39,251 nucleotides of DNA from Elysia marginata. Its lineage: Eukaryota; Mollusca; Gastropoda; Plakobranchidae. A model generated the notes under the pieces. That model was not told the origin of the DNA and did no database searches. It saw nothing but the letters and a program-made list of their open reading frames with translations. Shown here in pieces: positions 17,166-29,700 of the stretch (its first letter is position 1; the number at the start of each line of letters is the position of its first letter). A program made the position numbers and the translations under genes. Location of the stretch: positions 275,839 through 315,089 of the forward strand of contig BMAT01002766.1 in the NCBI GenBank assembly GCA_019649035.1, given 5' to 3'.

Positions 17166-18630
17166 GTAACAGGTGTTTTATGAAAATTTAAAAGATTTTT
17201 TTTTCAAAAAGATGTTACAATACTACAAGAAACTTCTTTTAAAGCAATTTTGTAACAGGGATCTAGTACAGCAGTTTCTGTATAATCCTGACACCTTTAG
17301 TTTAGGTCCATATACAGTCCCATTAAGCTATAGATGGAAACAGTTCTAACTTTTTCTATTTCTATAAGTTCTGTATAACACTTATAGGGTTTTAAGATCA
17401 CTCCATTTTACAACAAACTAATGTGCCATCCTCAACTTTTGAAATGAAAGTGTTTTCTGTCATATCTTCAAAGGTCTGGAATGTTTTAACAGAAAAAACT
17501 AAAAGTGACACATTTTTAGGCAAAACTTGAAAAATGAGTTTTTTTAATAATATTTTTCTATGATTTTAGAACTTATTGACATTAATATTTATGCATGCAT
17601 GAACAAGATGGAATGTCTAGCCTAGGCAGCACGGTAGCACCTAGGTAGATGTGCCATCCCCTCCACCCTCCTTGTTGTTCACAAAAATTGTGTGTCGTTG
17701 ACCTGAGCCATTGTGTTGGACTACGCCTACTGCTAAGTACTAACTTTGAGCTTGGCTTGTAAATTCAGTTACTGTTCCAGAAACAAGATAACAAGAAGGA
17801 AAACAAAAAAGGCAGAGGCAATAATTTTATGATTTGATTTTATCGCAGATTTAAAGCTTTGAACACAGTATCCATAGATTAGTTTAAAAACTTTCCAGGT
17901 TTTTCCATTCATGATGGCCATTTTCCAAATTTTTTAAGGGTAAAAGCAAATACCAGGGCTTTTCGAAGTCATCTGGAATTCCATGCATGGGCAGGAACCT
18001 TGACAATTCTTTCTGATACTTATCTTGGACCCCTAAAACTTAAAGATTTGTCTTTAGAGGCTTGAAAATCAGAGAAAAAAATGTTAAATAAGCCAAAGAA
18101 TTACCAAAGTAAGTAGCTAGAATCTAATAGTTCTTAATAACATTCACAAAATATGTGTTGTTTTGAAATTAATCTAACACTACTTTAAGTTTTAAAAGTA
18201 AATTAACACAAAATAGTATCTAGATCTAGATTTAGATCTATAGGCCCTACAGACCATTTTAAAAAGTAACTTACTTGAGAATAGGAAAACTGTTTAATTA
18301 AGTCAAATTTAAAAAAATAGAATGGAGCTCTAGTCTAGAAGATCCAGATCTAATCTTATCTAGATCTAGATTAGATTTAAAACAGTTCGGTCCATGATGG
18401 CTGTTCGTGATGGTTGCAGTCTTATTTCTTGTTTAACTATATAGATCTATCTCTATTTAACAAGAAGTTCAGTCTAGGTCTACACTCTAGATATAGTTTT
18501 GCGGCACCACAGATGCATCGAAATTTCGTCTGACTGCAAAGGTTGTACTTGTAGTCTTGTAAATTATTTCAAGGTAGCAGACTGATAGATCTAGTGTTGA
18601 TTTGCAAGCAGACAAAGCCTTGGAGAGAAA
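17166..18630. other. No gene seen
   Basis: AT-rich non-coding sequence. Between 18215 and 18375 it holds a cluster of palindromic tctagatcta motifs. Confidence 0.5.
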
Positions 18631-19470
18631 TGTTATGAATATAACTGTTTACTTCCGGTACACTTCCTGAAGTGCGTTCAACAGACCCTGCTTTCAATAA
18701 TTTAAGGGTTGGCATTGAACGGAAACCGAAGCCTAAATTATTTTTGGTCCACTTAAGTTTACAAGAGAATCAAATACATGATTGTATATAGGACATGGGT
18801 GTCAATGTTGGAGGAAGAAACATCATCAACCTCAGGTACCGGTTCTTATGATGATGTCACTGCTTTTACTATCATAGACTGTGGCGCGACAGAATAATAA
18901 CGATACTATCGTATGTTTTCATTGTAGGCCTATTGTATTGAGTAAAAATGAACTTCTTCAAAATGACTCTCAAACTGAAATCGCATTTTCATAGTTCATT
19001 ATGTATTTCAAACTATCGTAACTATGTCAAGTTACAATCATATCGGTAAATAAACGTGCCTCTTTTGAACTACATGTACAATGTAACGAAGTTAGACATT
19101 GCTCTAGTCTAGTTCCTTAGTCGTGCTATGTACAATGTAGACCTAGATTAAGGCTACGCTTGTGTTCTCAATGGAATGTGTTAAGCATTCGTAGTTATAA
19201 GTACCGGTAACTTGCGGATTTCATAACTCGTTAAAATCTAGAATGATCGCCTTTTATTAGTTTTGTAGATCTAGTCTTCTGGATTTATCTAGATTTCCAC
19301 CTTCCGGTTAATTTACATAATGTTTGATGACGGGCGACCTATTTTTAACTTGGCTCGTGATTGGGTGTCGCTGCCGTGTTAGGCCACGCCTTTCTCACTT
19401 TTCTTTTAAGGGGTCGAATTTTCTAGCAATAACGAGAATTTGTGTGCTTTTTCTTTATGTGTGTTTTGCT

Positions 19471-19697
19471 TATAAATAGAGCTCGCGCGGTTAGGGGAAG
19501 AGCGAGAGACAAGAGAGAGACTCAGAGACGACGGAGAAGATAGAATACTGGATTAAGAGAGAGTGAGCAGTTTTGAGCAAAAGTTAGATCTACGATTTGT
19601 TTGTGCTGGACATTGGCAATTCTACTGTTATTATTTTCTACTGCTGCTGGATAGGAATACTGTTTCGTGTTGATTTCTTCATTTTGAGTTGAATAAA
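19471..19697 (+). promoter_or_regulatory. LTR-like promoter and polyadenylation signal
   Basis: A TATAAATAG box at 19471-19479 is followed by a GC- and GA-rich transcribed-looking stretch. AATAAA follows at 19692-19697, only about 220 bp later. A promoter closely followed by a poly(A) signal is the layout of a retroelement LTR (U3-R-U5). Possible edges are TGTTATG at 18631 and CATACAACA near 19825, but no target duplication confirms them and no gag-pol is nearby. A cellular plus-strand promoter is the alternative. Confidence 0.4.
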
Positions 19698-19829
19698 CTT
19701 ATTTTCTACGTTCTTCACACGACTTTTCACGTTTTCAAGATTTTTAAAGAACTCACAAGTCTCGCATCAGGAGTTTTATTCGTTTACTCGATTATTATTT
19801 CTGGTGTTTGTGACATACAACAATTTTAT

Positions 19830-20690
19830 AACCCCTCGCCATTTCCTTGTATATTATCGGAATGCACCGCCGTTTTACACAATGTACAGATAAGATATTA
19901 AAGAGTAGAAGCACGTGAAAGGTTTAGGGCAAAATGGAAACAAACAGCATGTTTGAGAAAGTATGTAAAGCTGTAGACTTTTTTATTATTTCTTCGTTGT
20001 TTTTCTACCTATGAGTAAGGAATGGCACAAGTTTAATATGACCATATCTTTAAAATTTTATGTATTATTAGAACAAAAAAGCTAAAGATAAAATCATAGA
20101 CTCTTAAAAATTACCAAAAATAAAAGTTATGGGCTAACTAATGAGCATAAGAAAATGGCATTATGCAACTAAATGTATAGAAATTATAAAAATATATAGT
20201 TTTGATATAAAGTCTCAAAATTTTCCAAAATATAAATATCTCCTTTTGCCCTGAAATATGTCATATCTGCTCCTCTGCAAAAACATCGTATCTTGAGATA
20301 CGATAGCTTACTTCCCTACCCTCAGCATCCAGCCACGCTGTCGTAACGTCAAGTGGGACGCACGACCTATGCCTTGACATCGTCAAGAAGCGTCGAGTCA
20401 AGAATATCCTTGATATTCACAAACGTTCCTATTGTACTTTATTTTTGTGTAAAATTTGTGATGAAAAACAATTAAGATAAAACCAAGACGCTTACAAATA
20501 TCCAAAACAATAAATTTTCAGGCTAAATTATTAAAATAAAAAGACAATTAAGGCACTGAGAGGAACATCAAAGAAAACACAAACACCATGTAATGTGAGG
20601 AGATCTCATTTAATGATCAAAATAGAGTAAGTGTTATAATACTTAAAATAATTGAATATCTTTTTTCATAAATTTGCATCAACATCAACT
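19830..20690. other. No gene seen
   Basis: AT-rich sequence with a GC-richer island at 20285-20420. The island holds a 9-bp-arm inverted repeat (atcgtatct TG agatacgat) and shorter inverted repeats. Nothing codes. Confidence 0.45.
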
Positions 20691-21011
20691 NNNNNNNNNN
20701 NNNNNNNNNNNNNNNNNNNNNNNNNNNNNNNNNNNNNNNNNNNNNNNNNNNNNNNNNNNNNNNNNNNNNNNNNNNNNNNNNNNNNNNNNNNNNNNNNNNN
20801 NNNNNNNNNNNNNNNNNNNNNNNNNNNNNNNNNNNNNNNNNNNNNNNNNNNNNNNNNNNNNNNNNNNNNNNNNNNNNNNNNNNNNNNNNNNNNNNNNNNN
20901 NNNNNNNNNNNNNNNNNNNNNNNNNNNNNNNNNNNNNNNNNNNNNNNNNNNNNNNNNNNNNNNNNNNNNNNNNNNNNNNNNNNNNNNNNNNNNNNNNNNN
21001 NNNNNNNNNNN
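20691..21011. other. Assembly gap (321 N)
   Basis: A run of N, directly followed by a TC-rich microsatellite. The gap probably reflects an unresolved (TC)n tract. Apparent open frames across it are artefacts. Confidence 0.98.
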
Positions 21012-21140
21012 TCTCTCTCCCTCTCTCTGGCTCTCTCTGTGTCTGTCTCTCTCTGTTTGTCTGTCTGTCTCTCTCCTCCCAAACTCTCTCCCTCCCTCCC
21101 TCTGTCTCTCCCTCTCTTTCTCTCTCTCTCCCTGTCTCTA
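21012..21140. repeat. (TC)n-rich low-complexity tract
   Basis: Imperfect ctctct/tctgtctg/ccctccct repeats flank the gap. Confidence 0.95.
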
Positions 21141-22121
21141 GCTCGTGCTCTCCTGCTGTGCTCTCCTCTTAGTCTTACGGTACATGTATCACATCTTTTT
21201 CATATCTTTTTCTTGTTTTCCACTGCGTATGTTCACTCTAATACTTCCTGGCGCTCTAGTCCCCCCAATATATTCGGCGCCGCGTATATTCCAAACTGTA
21301 AAAACTTGACGATGGTGCATGATTAGCTTCGTCAAAGTAACCAGATTTCCTGGGGATACATTCAACAATTTTGGGACTGAAATTGTTAGAGCAAAATTCT
21401 TCCTACACGCGTTGGAAAAAAAATGTTAAAACCTTGAAGTTAGCAAAAGCCTTACACTTCGATAGTTGAGAGTTAGGTAATTTTTTGGCTCGAGTACCCG
21501 AAATGTCGAATGCTCGCTGTCTACGATCCAAGCAGTACTGTTTATAAAAAAGGTTTAAAAAAGAAAGCTTCATCGATTATTACACAAAGCGGCTGCGACT
21601 ACATAACCGAAGTAAACACCTGAAGCTGGCTCCCTGCAAGGACATGCAGTGTCCTTGCTAAAGAGAATAAAATTTTGAATGTTGCTAACAAAAAGAGACA
21701 GAAAGACATAGGGAGATATATACAGAGAGACATAAACAGAGACGGAGACAAAGATAGTCAGCTTGTGAATGTTTTTTTGTCAATGTTTATTTCTATATTT
21801 CAGGGTATGATATGTTGTGAAAACAAATGTCCTACCGGCTAAATAAAGTTGTTTGATCTGATGTTATCTTATCTGTGAATCAGATTTTTTTGCACACTGA
21901 GAATGGAAAACCTTCAATCTCCACTTGGCATAGTTTTGAGAAATTTGACTTCAAAGATTTTGCATCGCACAGTTCTGATACAAAAAAAAAATATTTGAAA
22001 GTGTCAAAAACCAGCTAAAGAAAGTTCAGATCACCTCAATTTTAGTACAACATAGAAAACTGTTGCAGAAATGTCGTGGTGTGTTATTTTAAATATACCA
22101 AATTTCATCGAAACATGGAGA
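21141..22121. other. No gene seen
   Basis: Non-coding. A ggctaaataaagttgtttgatc string at about 21837 resembles the 3' tail of a retroposed element, but no body can be traced. Confidence 0.4.
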
Positions 22122-23320
22122 TACGAGGGACTTCCGAAAAGAAACAGGAAAAGGGGCATAACTCAAACAGCTGTAATGGGATAAATTGGAAACTCGCACA
22201 GATTAAAGTTTCACTCTTTCTCTACTTCTCAAAATGACGCTTTAGGTCCAAACAAATAAAAGTGAGAGGGTGCGAGGTCTGGACTGTGGGCAGCATGAAG
22301 AAGAATTTCCCAACCGTAGCGCTGCAGCCATTGCCGTGTTAGGTTTGCTGAATGAGGGGTCGTATAACTATAAGCTTGCTGAAGCACAACACCCCTTCTC
22401 AAGAGTCCAGGTCTCTTGCGGCGAATTGCATCTCTGAGGCGGTCAAGAATGCTGCAGTATTGATACACTGACCCTGTGGCAAAATGTCTAAGAGTATCAC
22501 ACCTTTCGCATCCTAGAACACGGTAGCCATCACTTTAGCTGCACTTTGAACTTTTTGGTCACAGGAGAGGATGGATATTTCCAAGTCATGGAGTCGCACT
22601 TTGTCTCTGGGGTATTCAGATGGACCCAAGTTTCATCACCAGTAATCCGATTGTCAAATAGGTTATTCTTTGTTTGAAAGTCTCCACCAGATCCCGCACC
22701 AATATGCGAAGTATCCTCATCTCCATTGTCTTGTTGGAATTGCAGCAGAAAGCGTTGTGAAATTTCAACCTTTTGAAGCTTGTGATCCTCCGTTAACAAT
22801 TTTGGAACCCATCTTGCAGACACCTTTTAATATCCCAAAGTGTCATGGACTATTCCATGAACCGTACTCTTTGGAATTTCGAGTTCCAAAGCAATCTCGA
22901 GTATCTTCATCCTCCTGTCACATTTGATGAGCTCGTCAACACGAGTTGTGTTCTCCTCATTTGTCGATGGTTTCGGGTGACCAGACTTTGGCTCATTATC
23001 TAGACTCGTCCAGCCTTTTCTAAGCCAAGTACACCATTGATACACTCGAGATTTTGACATAGCACCCTCACCATAATTATATTTCTGCTAACTGTTTGTG
23101 GATTAAGAAGGTCTTATTCCCTTCAGCTTTGACCAGTCTTTGATTGGGCTAGCCATCTTGGAATCAGTAGTGTTCAATAGTGCGTTCATCAATGGTGATG
23201 AAACTGTGCACTATGAAAGATAATTCATTGTACCGGTGTTTCCTGTTTACAGAATTGTAAGATATGGATTCGTTCAAAAGTTATGCGTTTTTTCCTGTTT
23301 CTTTTCGGATGTTCCTCGTA
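22122..23320 (-). mobile_element. Mariner-type DNA transposon with intact inverted repeats
   Basis: The termini are TA-CGAGGGACTTCCGAAAAG at the left and, read inversely from the right, TA-CGAGGAACATCCGAAAAG. They continue as AAACAGGAAAA, giving inverted repeats of about 35 bp. TA dinucleotides at 22122 and 23319 are the expected target duplication. The length of about 1.2 kb is normal for mariner elements. It lies in a gene A intron region or between the two genes. Confidence 0.93.
22229..23156 (-). pseudogene. Decayed mariner transposase
   Basis: The transposase reads right to left from an ATG at 23156. Pieces in shifting frames include I-H-K-Q-L-A-E-I-Y-N-Y-G-E-G-A-M (near 23100), the HTH region S-K-S-R-V-Y-Q-W (23060 down) and I-P-K-S-T-V-H. 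They continue with T-G-D-E-T-W-V-H (first catalytic aspartate, near 22630), S-A-N-L-T-R-Q-W-L-Q-R-Y-G-W-E and S-P-D-L-A-P-S-H-F. The usual H-D-N-A-R segment is lost, and the final catalytic aspartate (family P-S-D) is histidine, so the enzyme is inactive. Confidence 0.92.
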
Positions 23321-23645
23321 GAACTTTGTCATTCTCAGGGCATGTTTTGTGTCCTCTAATATCTATCAATTATTTTAGAACAATTTGAAAAGATTCTCAA
23401 ACTCGTTTTTTCCTAACTACACAAAATGAGTCGGATGTCGCAATGTTCACTTTGCAAGGCGTTGATGTTTTCAACAAGGCGGGTTTTTTGTTGTTGTTGT
23501 TTTTTTGTTGTTTTTTTTTTGCTTGTATTTGTTGTTGCTGTTGTTGTTTTCTGAGCTTTTAAACAAAAAAATGTGTGAGTTCATCAAAATTTTGCGGCAA
23601 AACATTATAATTTCCTTACATTAATAATAATAGACAAAGAAAGGG
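23321..23645. other. No gene seen; T/G-rich low-complexity sequence
   Basis: It contains an imperfect (GTT)n stretch at about 23486-23550. No polyadenylation signal for gene A is evident on the minus strand. Confidence 0.5.
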
Positions 23646-23720
23646 CTAAGGGAATACCTCCTTTTTTGCGACATGCAACCCCTTAGATCGGACATTTGTT
23701 ACTAAGAGTATGAAAAATAC

Positions 23721-26700
23721 AAACCTCTTTTTTTCAATATAAAGGGCTATATATCCCAAGACTATGGTACCGGCGATGGGTAAAGCACAAATAAGAGCCA
23801 TTTCAAGATGTGAAAATCCTCCTCCACTGGCTGTTTGACAAAAAGAACAGAAAACATTTTGTTCGGAGATTATACCAACAATACGTTGATTGTACAACAA
23901 CAATAAAACTGTACGTAAAGGGTCAAGACTCAGGGGTCACCACTGATAGAAGCTGCATAATTAATTCCTGGGGTTGTGTTAAAAGGTGCAATTTATTTAT
24001 TATTGTATCTGGTCCAAATGCAAATGATTTTTGTTTTCTTTGGTACAAGATAATGACGATGCCGGTAATTATTTTTTTTTGCAATAAAATTTAAAAGTAA
24101 TGTACATGTTAGTTTTGTTTTGGTGTTTTTCAATATTTTCGAAAATAATGTTGTTTTTGTTGTTTTTACGTGGGGGCGGGATGGGGGATTGTTTCGTTTA
24201 CGCTTACAGAACTAGTAATAATTAGAAGAACATGAATATAATTGTACATAAAGTTTAAAGTCTTTGCAAGTGACTTTTCAAGAAAAGTGCTACTTAGTAG
24301 AACGTCGGGTTTTGTTTGAGGCTTGGAAAGGCGGTCATAAATCTAAGACAGTATACAAAACTAGGGTATGTCGGTAGGACTTTACGAATTGATTATTGAC
24401 GCATACATAATTATGTGGCCTACAGGACCCAAGAGGTTAATTTTACTTTACGAGTGGATTGATGGCGCCATCAGACCCAAAAAATCAAGGAGGTTATTGG
24501 CGTCATGTAAAAGCTGGGCAGTGTTACTTTTCTAATTATCACCGAAGGTTATAATTTATCAAAAAAGTAGATTGATGGTGGTAAATTTTGTCATATTTGA
24601 AAGCTATAGAAAACTTTTACTTCAATCGGGAAGTTATGGTTAAAGTCCTAAGAATTAGGTTCTATTACATCTCCAAACTAATCTGGCATGCTCTTGAGGC
24701 TACATGTCCAACTAATGTGGCAGGTTGTTGAGACCACATGTCTCTAGTTATCTGGCAGGTTTTTAAGGATATATGTACTAACTAACGTGGCACTGGCAGT
24801 TTCTTGAGGCCATAGGTTCCATTTAATCTGGCAGGTTGTTGAGGCCACATGTCCCAACTAATGTGACAGGTTATTGAGGTCACATGTCCCAACTAAACTG
24901 CAAGTTCATAAGACCACATATCCCCAGTAATGTGGCAAGTTCTTAAGGTCACATACCCAAACTAATGTGGCAGGTTTTTGAGGCCACATGTCCCAACTAA
25001 TGTGGCAAGTTCTTAAGGCCACATGTCCCAACTAATGTGGCAAGTTCTTAAGGCCACTTGTCTCAGCTAATGAGGCAAGTTCTTAAGACCACATGTCTCA
25101 ACTAAAGTGGAAGGTTATTGAGGCCACATGTCACAACTAATGTGGCATGTTATTGAGGCCACATGTCCCAACTAAACTGGCAAATTCATAAGGCCACATG
25201 TCCCAACTAATGTGGAAAGTTCTTAAGGCCACATGTTCCAATTAATGTGGCATGTTATTGAGGCCACATGTCCCAACTAATGTGGCAAGTTCTTAAGGCC
25301 ACATGCCCCAACTAATGTTGCAGTTTATTTAGGCCACATGTCCCAACTAATGAGGCAGGTTCTCAAGGCCACATGTCCCAACAAATGTGGCAGCTTATTG
25401 AGGCCACATGTCCTGACTAATGTGGCAAGTTCTTAAGGCCACATGTTCCAACTAATTCGGCAAGTTCTTAAGGCCACATGTTCCAACTAATGTGGCATGT
25501 TAATGAGGCCATATGTCCCAACTAATGTGGCAAGTTCTTAAGGCCACATCTCGCAACTAATGTGGCAAGTTCTTAAGGCCACATGCCCCAACTAATGTTG
25601 CAGTTTATTGAGGCCACATGTTCCAACTAATGAGGCAGGTTCTCAAGGCCACATGTCCCAACTAATGAGGCAGGTTCTCAAGGCCACATGTTCCAACTAA
25701 TGAGGCAGGTTCTCAAGGCCACATGTCCCAACTAATGTGGCAAATTCATAAGGCCACATGTCCCAACTAATGTGGCAAGTTCTTAAAGCCACATGTCCCA
25801 ACGAATGTGGCAGGTTATTGAGGCCACATGTCTCAACTAATGTGGCAGGTTATTGATGCCACATGTCCCAACTTAACTGGCAAGTTCATAAGACCACATG
25901 TCCCAACTTATGTAGCAGGTTCTTAATGCCACATGTCCTAACTAAAGTGGCAGGTTATTGAGGCCACATGTCCCAATTTATGTGGCAAGTTATTGAGGCC
26001 ACATGTCCCAATTTATGGGGCAAGTTATTGAGGCCACATGTCCCAACTTATTGTGCAGGTAATTGAGGCTACTTGTTCCAAAAACCTTGCCGCTCTGTAA
26101 TTTTTTGCTCTTAAACTAGGGTATATTACAATAATATTGGATTGTGCTTTATGCTCAGTTGCAACAAAAAGAAAGTTTTACTTAGAGTTTGCTACGTTAT
26201 GGCTATTAAGTATGAAGCTGATACACAGATAAAACAAGCAATTAAAAGTATCAAATAATTAAAATGTTGAAATGAGGTGTTCCGATTGAGGATAGAAAAG
26301 TTGGTGGTAGATTGAAACTCAAAATATTTAAAATAAATACAGAACAGCTTTATGGGGTCATTAGATGTGTAAAACATACAGATGAAAAAGAAGATAGAAG
26401 ATAGATTTCAGACCATTATTTTATAACATGCCTGTTAGACTTAGACAAACCAAAACGAATTAAAAACACAGTGCAATCAAGGAGACTGAAAAACATCGAT
26501 TTTAAATTGTTCGAACAAGACATTAGCACCAGTCTTCAAAAGTGCCCAAGCCCTAACATTCAGGATTTTAATAACATTCTTTCAAGAACTCTTGATGAAC
26601 ATGCACCTCTTACCAAACGGACTATTCCGCACCGCCGCTATTCACCGTGGTTTGATGACAACATCCAGGCGGCCAAACAAGAACGGCGCTCGGCAGAGAG

Positions 26701-29700
26701 CATGGCTCAAGTCCGGTTTACAGATTCATAGACAAATTTTCATTGCGGCTCGGAAAAAAGTGAACAATGAAGTGAAGAACGCAAAGAAAAGATTTTATTT
26801 AGCTAAATTTAGTACAACAAAAACGTGCAAGAAGCTTTTCAGTCTAACAGACCAACTCTTGGGTAAAACCAAACACAAACTAAACGGCGATAAGGAACTC
26901 TGTAATAAGTTTTCGACTTTCTTTGATTAAAAAATCACAAAGATTCGAGAAGAGCTCGAGTTTCAGCAAACAAACAACCCGCTTCCAGATCCTAGCTTTG
27001 AAGGAAAAAAACTCGAACATTTTACAGCTATAACAGAAACATTAGTTGAAAAGACAATTAGAACTTTTGCTAGCAAATCATGTGATCTGGATCCTGTCCC
27101 GACCGATCTTCTCAAGAAATGTGTGAAAAATCCTTGTGTTCTTTCTTATATCACGTCTATATTTAACCAGTCTCTTCAGAATGGTGCCGTTCCGGAAGAG
27201 TTTAAGAAAGCCCTTGTAAACCCCATGTTGAAAAAGCCAAATCTTGATGAAAGCGATTCAAAAAATTTTAGACCAGTGTCAAACCTTCCTTTTCTGTCAA
27301 AGGTATTAGAAAAACTTGTGGCTCAACAACTCTTGGCTCATTTAGATAAATATGGTCTGAAAAATAGATTTCAATCTGCATACAGGTCAAATCACAGCAC
27401 GGAGATAGCCCTGATTAAAGTATCAAATGATCTACTGCGTATGGCAGATAAGAAAAGTATCTGCCCCCTTGCTCTGCTTGACCTGTCCGCGGCCTTCGAC
27501 ACAATCGACCATAAGATATTGTTTTCAAGATTGCATAATATGTATGGCATTTCCGGAATGGCACTGGGCTGGTTCGATTCCTATCTCTCAAATCGATTTC
27601 AAGCAGTTAAATGTGGTTCCGAAACATCAGACTGGACATTGTTGAAGTTTGGCGTTCCTCAGGGGTCGGTTCTCGGTCCGATTCTATTTACTATGTATAC
27701 TCAGCCTTTGTCAGAGATCTTTGTAAAACATAATATGCTTTTCCACATGTACGCGGACGATACTCAATTGTATGTTGAATGTAATGACCAAAATGTAAAA
27801 GAATCTCTCAGTCGAGTAGAAACTTGCATCAAAGAAGTCAAGAAATGGATGTCACACAATATGCTGAAGATAAATGATCAAAAAACAGAACTTATGATAA
27901 TCGGCCACAAAAATATAATTTCAAATCTGGATAAAAGTAGCATCGATGTAAACGGTTTTGAAATTGCTTCGAGTAAGATGGTGAAAAATCTGGGCGTCAT
28001 TATGGATGATGAGCTTTCCATGACACCACAAATAAATAGCTTATGCAGGAGTATGTACTACCAAATAAAAAATATAGCATCGATTCGTAATTACCTAACT
28101 ACTGATGTGGCCAAGACACTTATGTCATCTTTAGTGCTTTCAAAGCTAGATTATTGCAACAGTTTGTTAGCCGGTCTGCCATCTAAATGTCTATCTAGGT
28201 TACAAGTTGTTCAAAACAATGCTGCTCGCGTCGTAAAGCGCTGTAAGAAAAGAGATCACGCTAAACCAATACTACATAGCTTGCACTGGCTCCCAGTTAA
28301 AGAGCGGATTGAATATAAGATTGCTCTCATTAGTCATAAGAGTGTAAATGGTCGTGGACCAGTATATCTTCAAGAAGCGCTTAAAGTATACCAACCAGGG
28401 CGAGTGTCACGGTCTTCTAATGACAACAAAACATTGGTTGTTCCTCGCCAACGATATAAAACGCTAGGTGAAAGATGTTTTGCGTTTTTAGGTCCAAAAA
28501 TCTGGAACTCTTTGCCAAAGCCTCTACGTCACACAGAAGACGAGAAAATTTTCAAAAAAGCACTAAAGCACCATTTGTTTTTAAAGGCGTATGGCACTGG
28601 TTTTCTTTTATGAATTATTTTTATAAATTTACCATATCCCCCCAAAAAAATATTTGTAAATATATACCTGCTTTTATGTATAATGTTGTGGTAAAATATC
28701 TTAAAGAAATTGTTTTTTAAAGTAATGTTTTATGGAAACTGTTGTATTTTATAATAGCTAACATTATAGTAATCGACAATTTTTAAATCTATTTATTAAT
28801 GAACTATGTCTTTTTTTTTATAATCAGGAATTTTACAATTACATGTATTTATGTCTTTGTAGATCTCCGCGCTGCTGTTTTTATGCAATTGTTAAAGCAA
28901 GTTTTATCTATGTAAAGCGCTCTGAGCATCGCCATAGGCAGTGGTAAAGCGCAATAAAAAAGTCATTTATTATTATTATTTATTATTATTAATACACTGA
29001 CGTAAATGCATCTTATACAAGTCAAAGATTTTACTTAATATGAAGAAAATGATACTCACGACAGGTTTCTGTGGAAAGGTGTAAAAAATTTAATAAAAAA
29101 TTAACAACAGTAATATGATAATCAATACAATGCTTTGAAATTAAAATGAAAAAAGAAGAATTAGTTCAAAAATATCCCAAACGTAAAACATTCTTCTAGA
29201 AATTTACTAATGATATCATGAAGTAAAATTATTGACCTCGGTGATAATTGTATCAAAACGTTAAACCTCTTGGTTTACCTCAAAATTAATAATTATTATA
29301 GCATGGTGTGAATATAATTTATTGCTGATATTTTTAGTTCCACACACAAAACATTTTTAAAGAAACGTGAGTTGTCCCTTTACGGTGTTAACAGGCTAAA
29401 TATAGTATATTGAAACTTTAAAGTCAGCATGAACACAAACATTTCCTCTGATATATAGTAGGTTTAACCCATAAACTTGGCATAGAAACAACTATCTCCT
29501 CAGATATAGTATATGGACCTATAAACTTGGCATAGACACAAGTATTTCCTCCTACCTAGTAAATTCAACCTATAAACTTAGCATGGACACAAGCAGTTCC
29601 TCAGACCTATTATATTGAACATATAAACTTAGCATAAGCACAAGTATTTCCTCTGATATAGTAAGTTTAACTTTTAAACTTGGCATAGACACAGGTATTT

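Larger units (their letters stand above)
26400..28995 (+). mobile_element. 5'-truncated L2/CR1-like LINE
   Basis: It begins inside the endonuclease (S-D-H-Y-F-I at about 26409). It runs through the linker and reverse transcriptase, then a 3' UTR, AATAAA near 28952 and a (TTA)n/ATT tail ending at about 28990. The short microsatellite tail and the RT motifs suit the L2/CR1 group. One frameshift (about 26690) and one stop codon (26928) interrupt the upstream half, so the copy is fairly young. No target duplication was found. Confidence 0.88.

Noticed and set aside
20652..21326. Long frames across the N gap
   Set aside because: They consist of gap bases and (TC)n translation.
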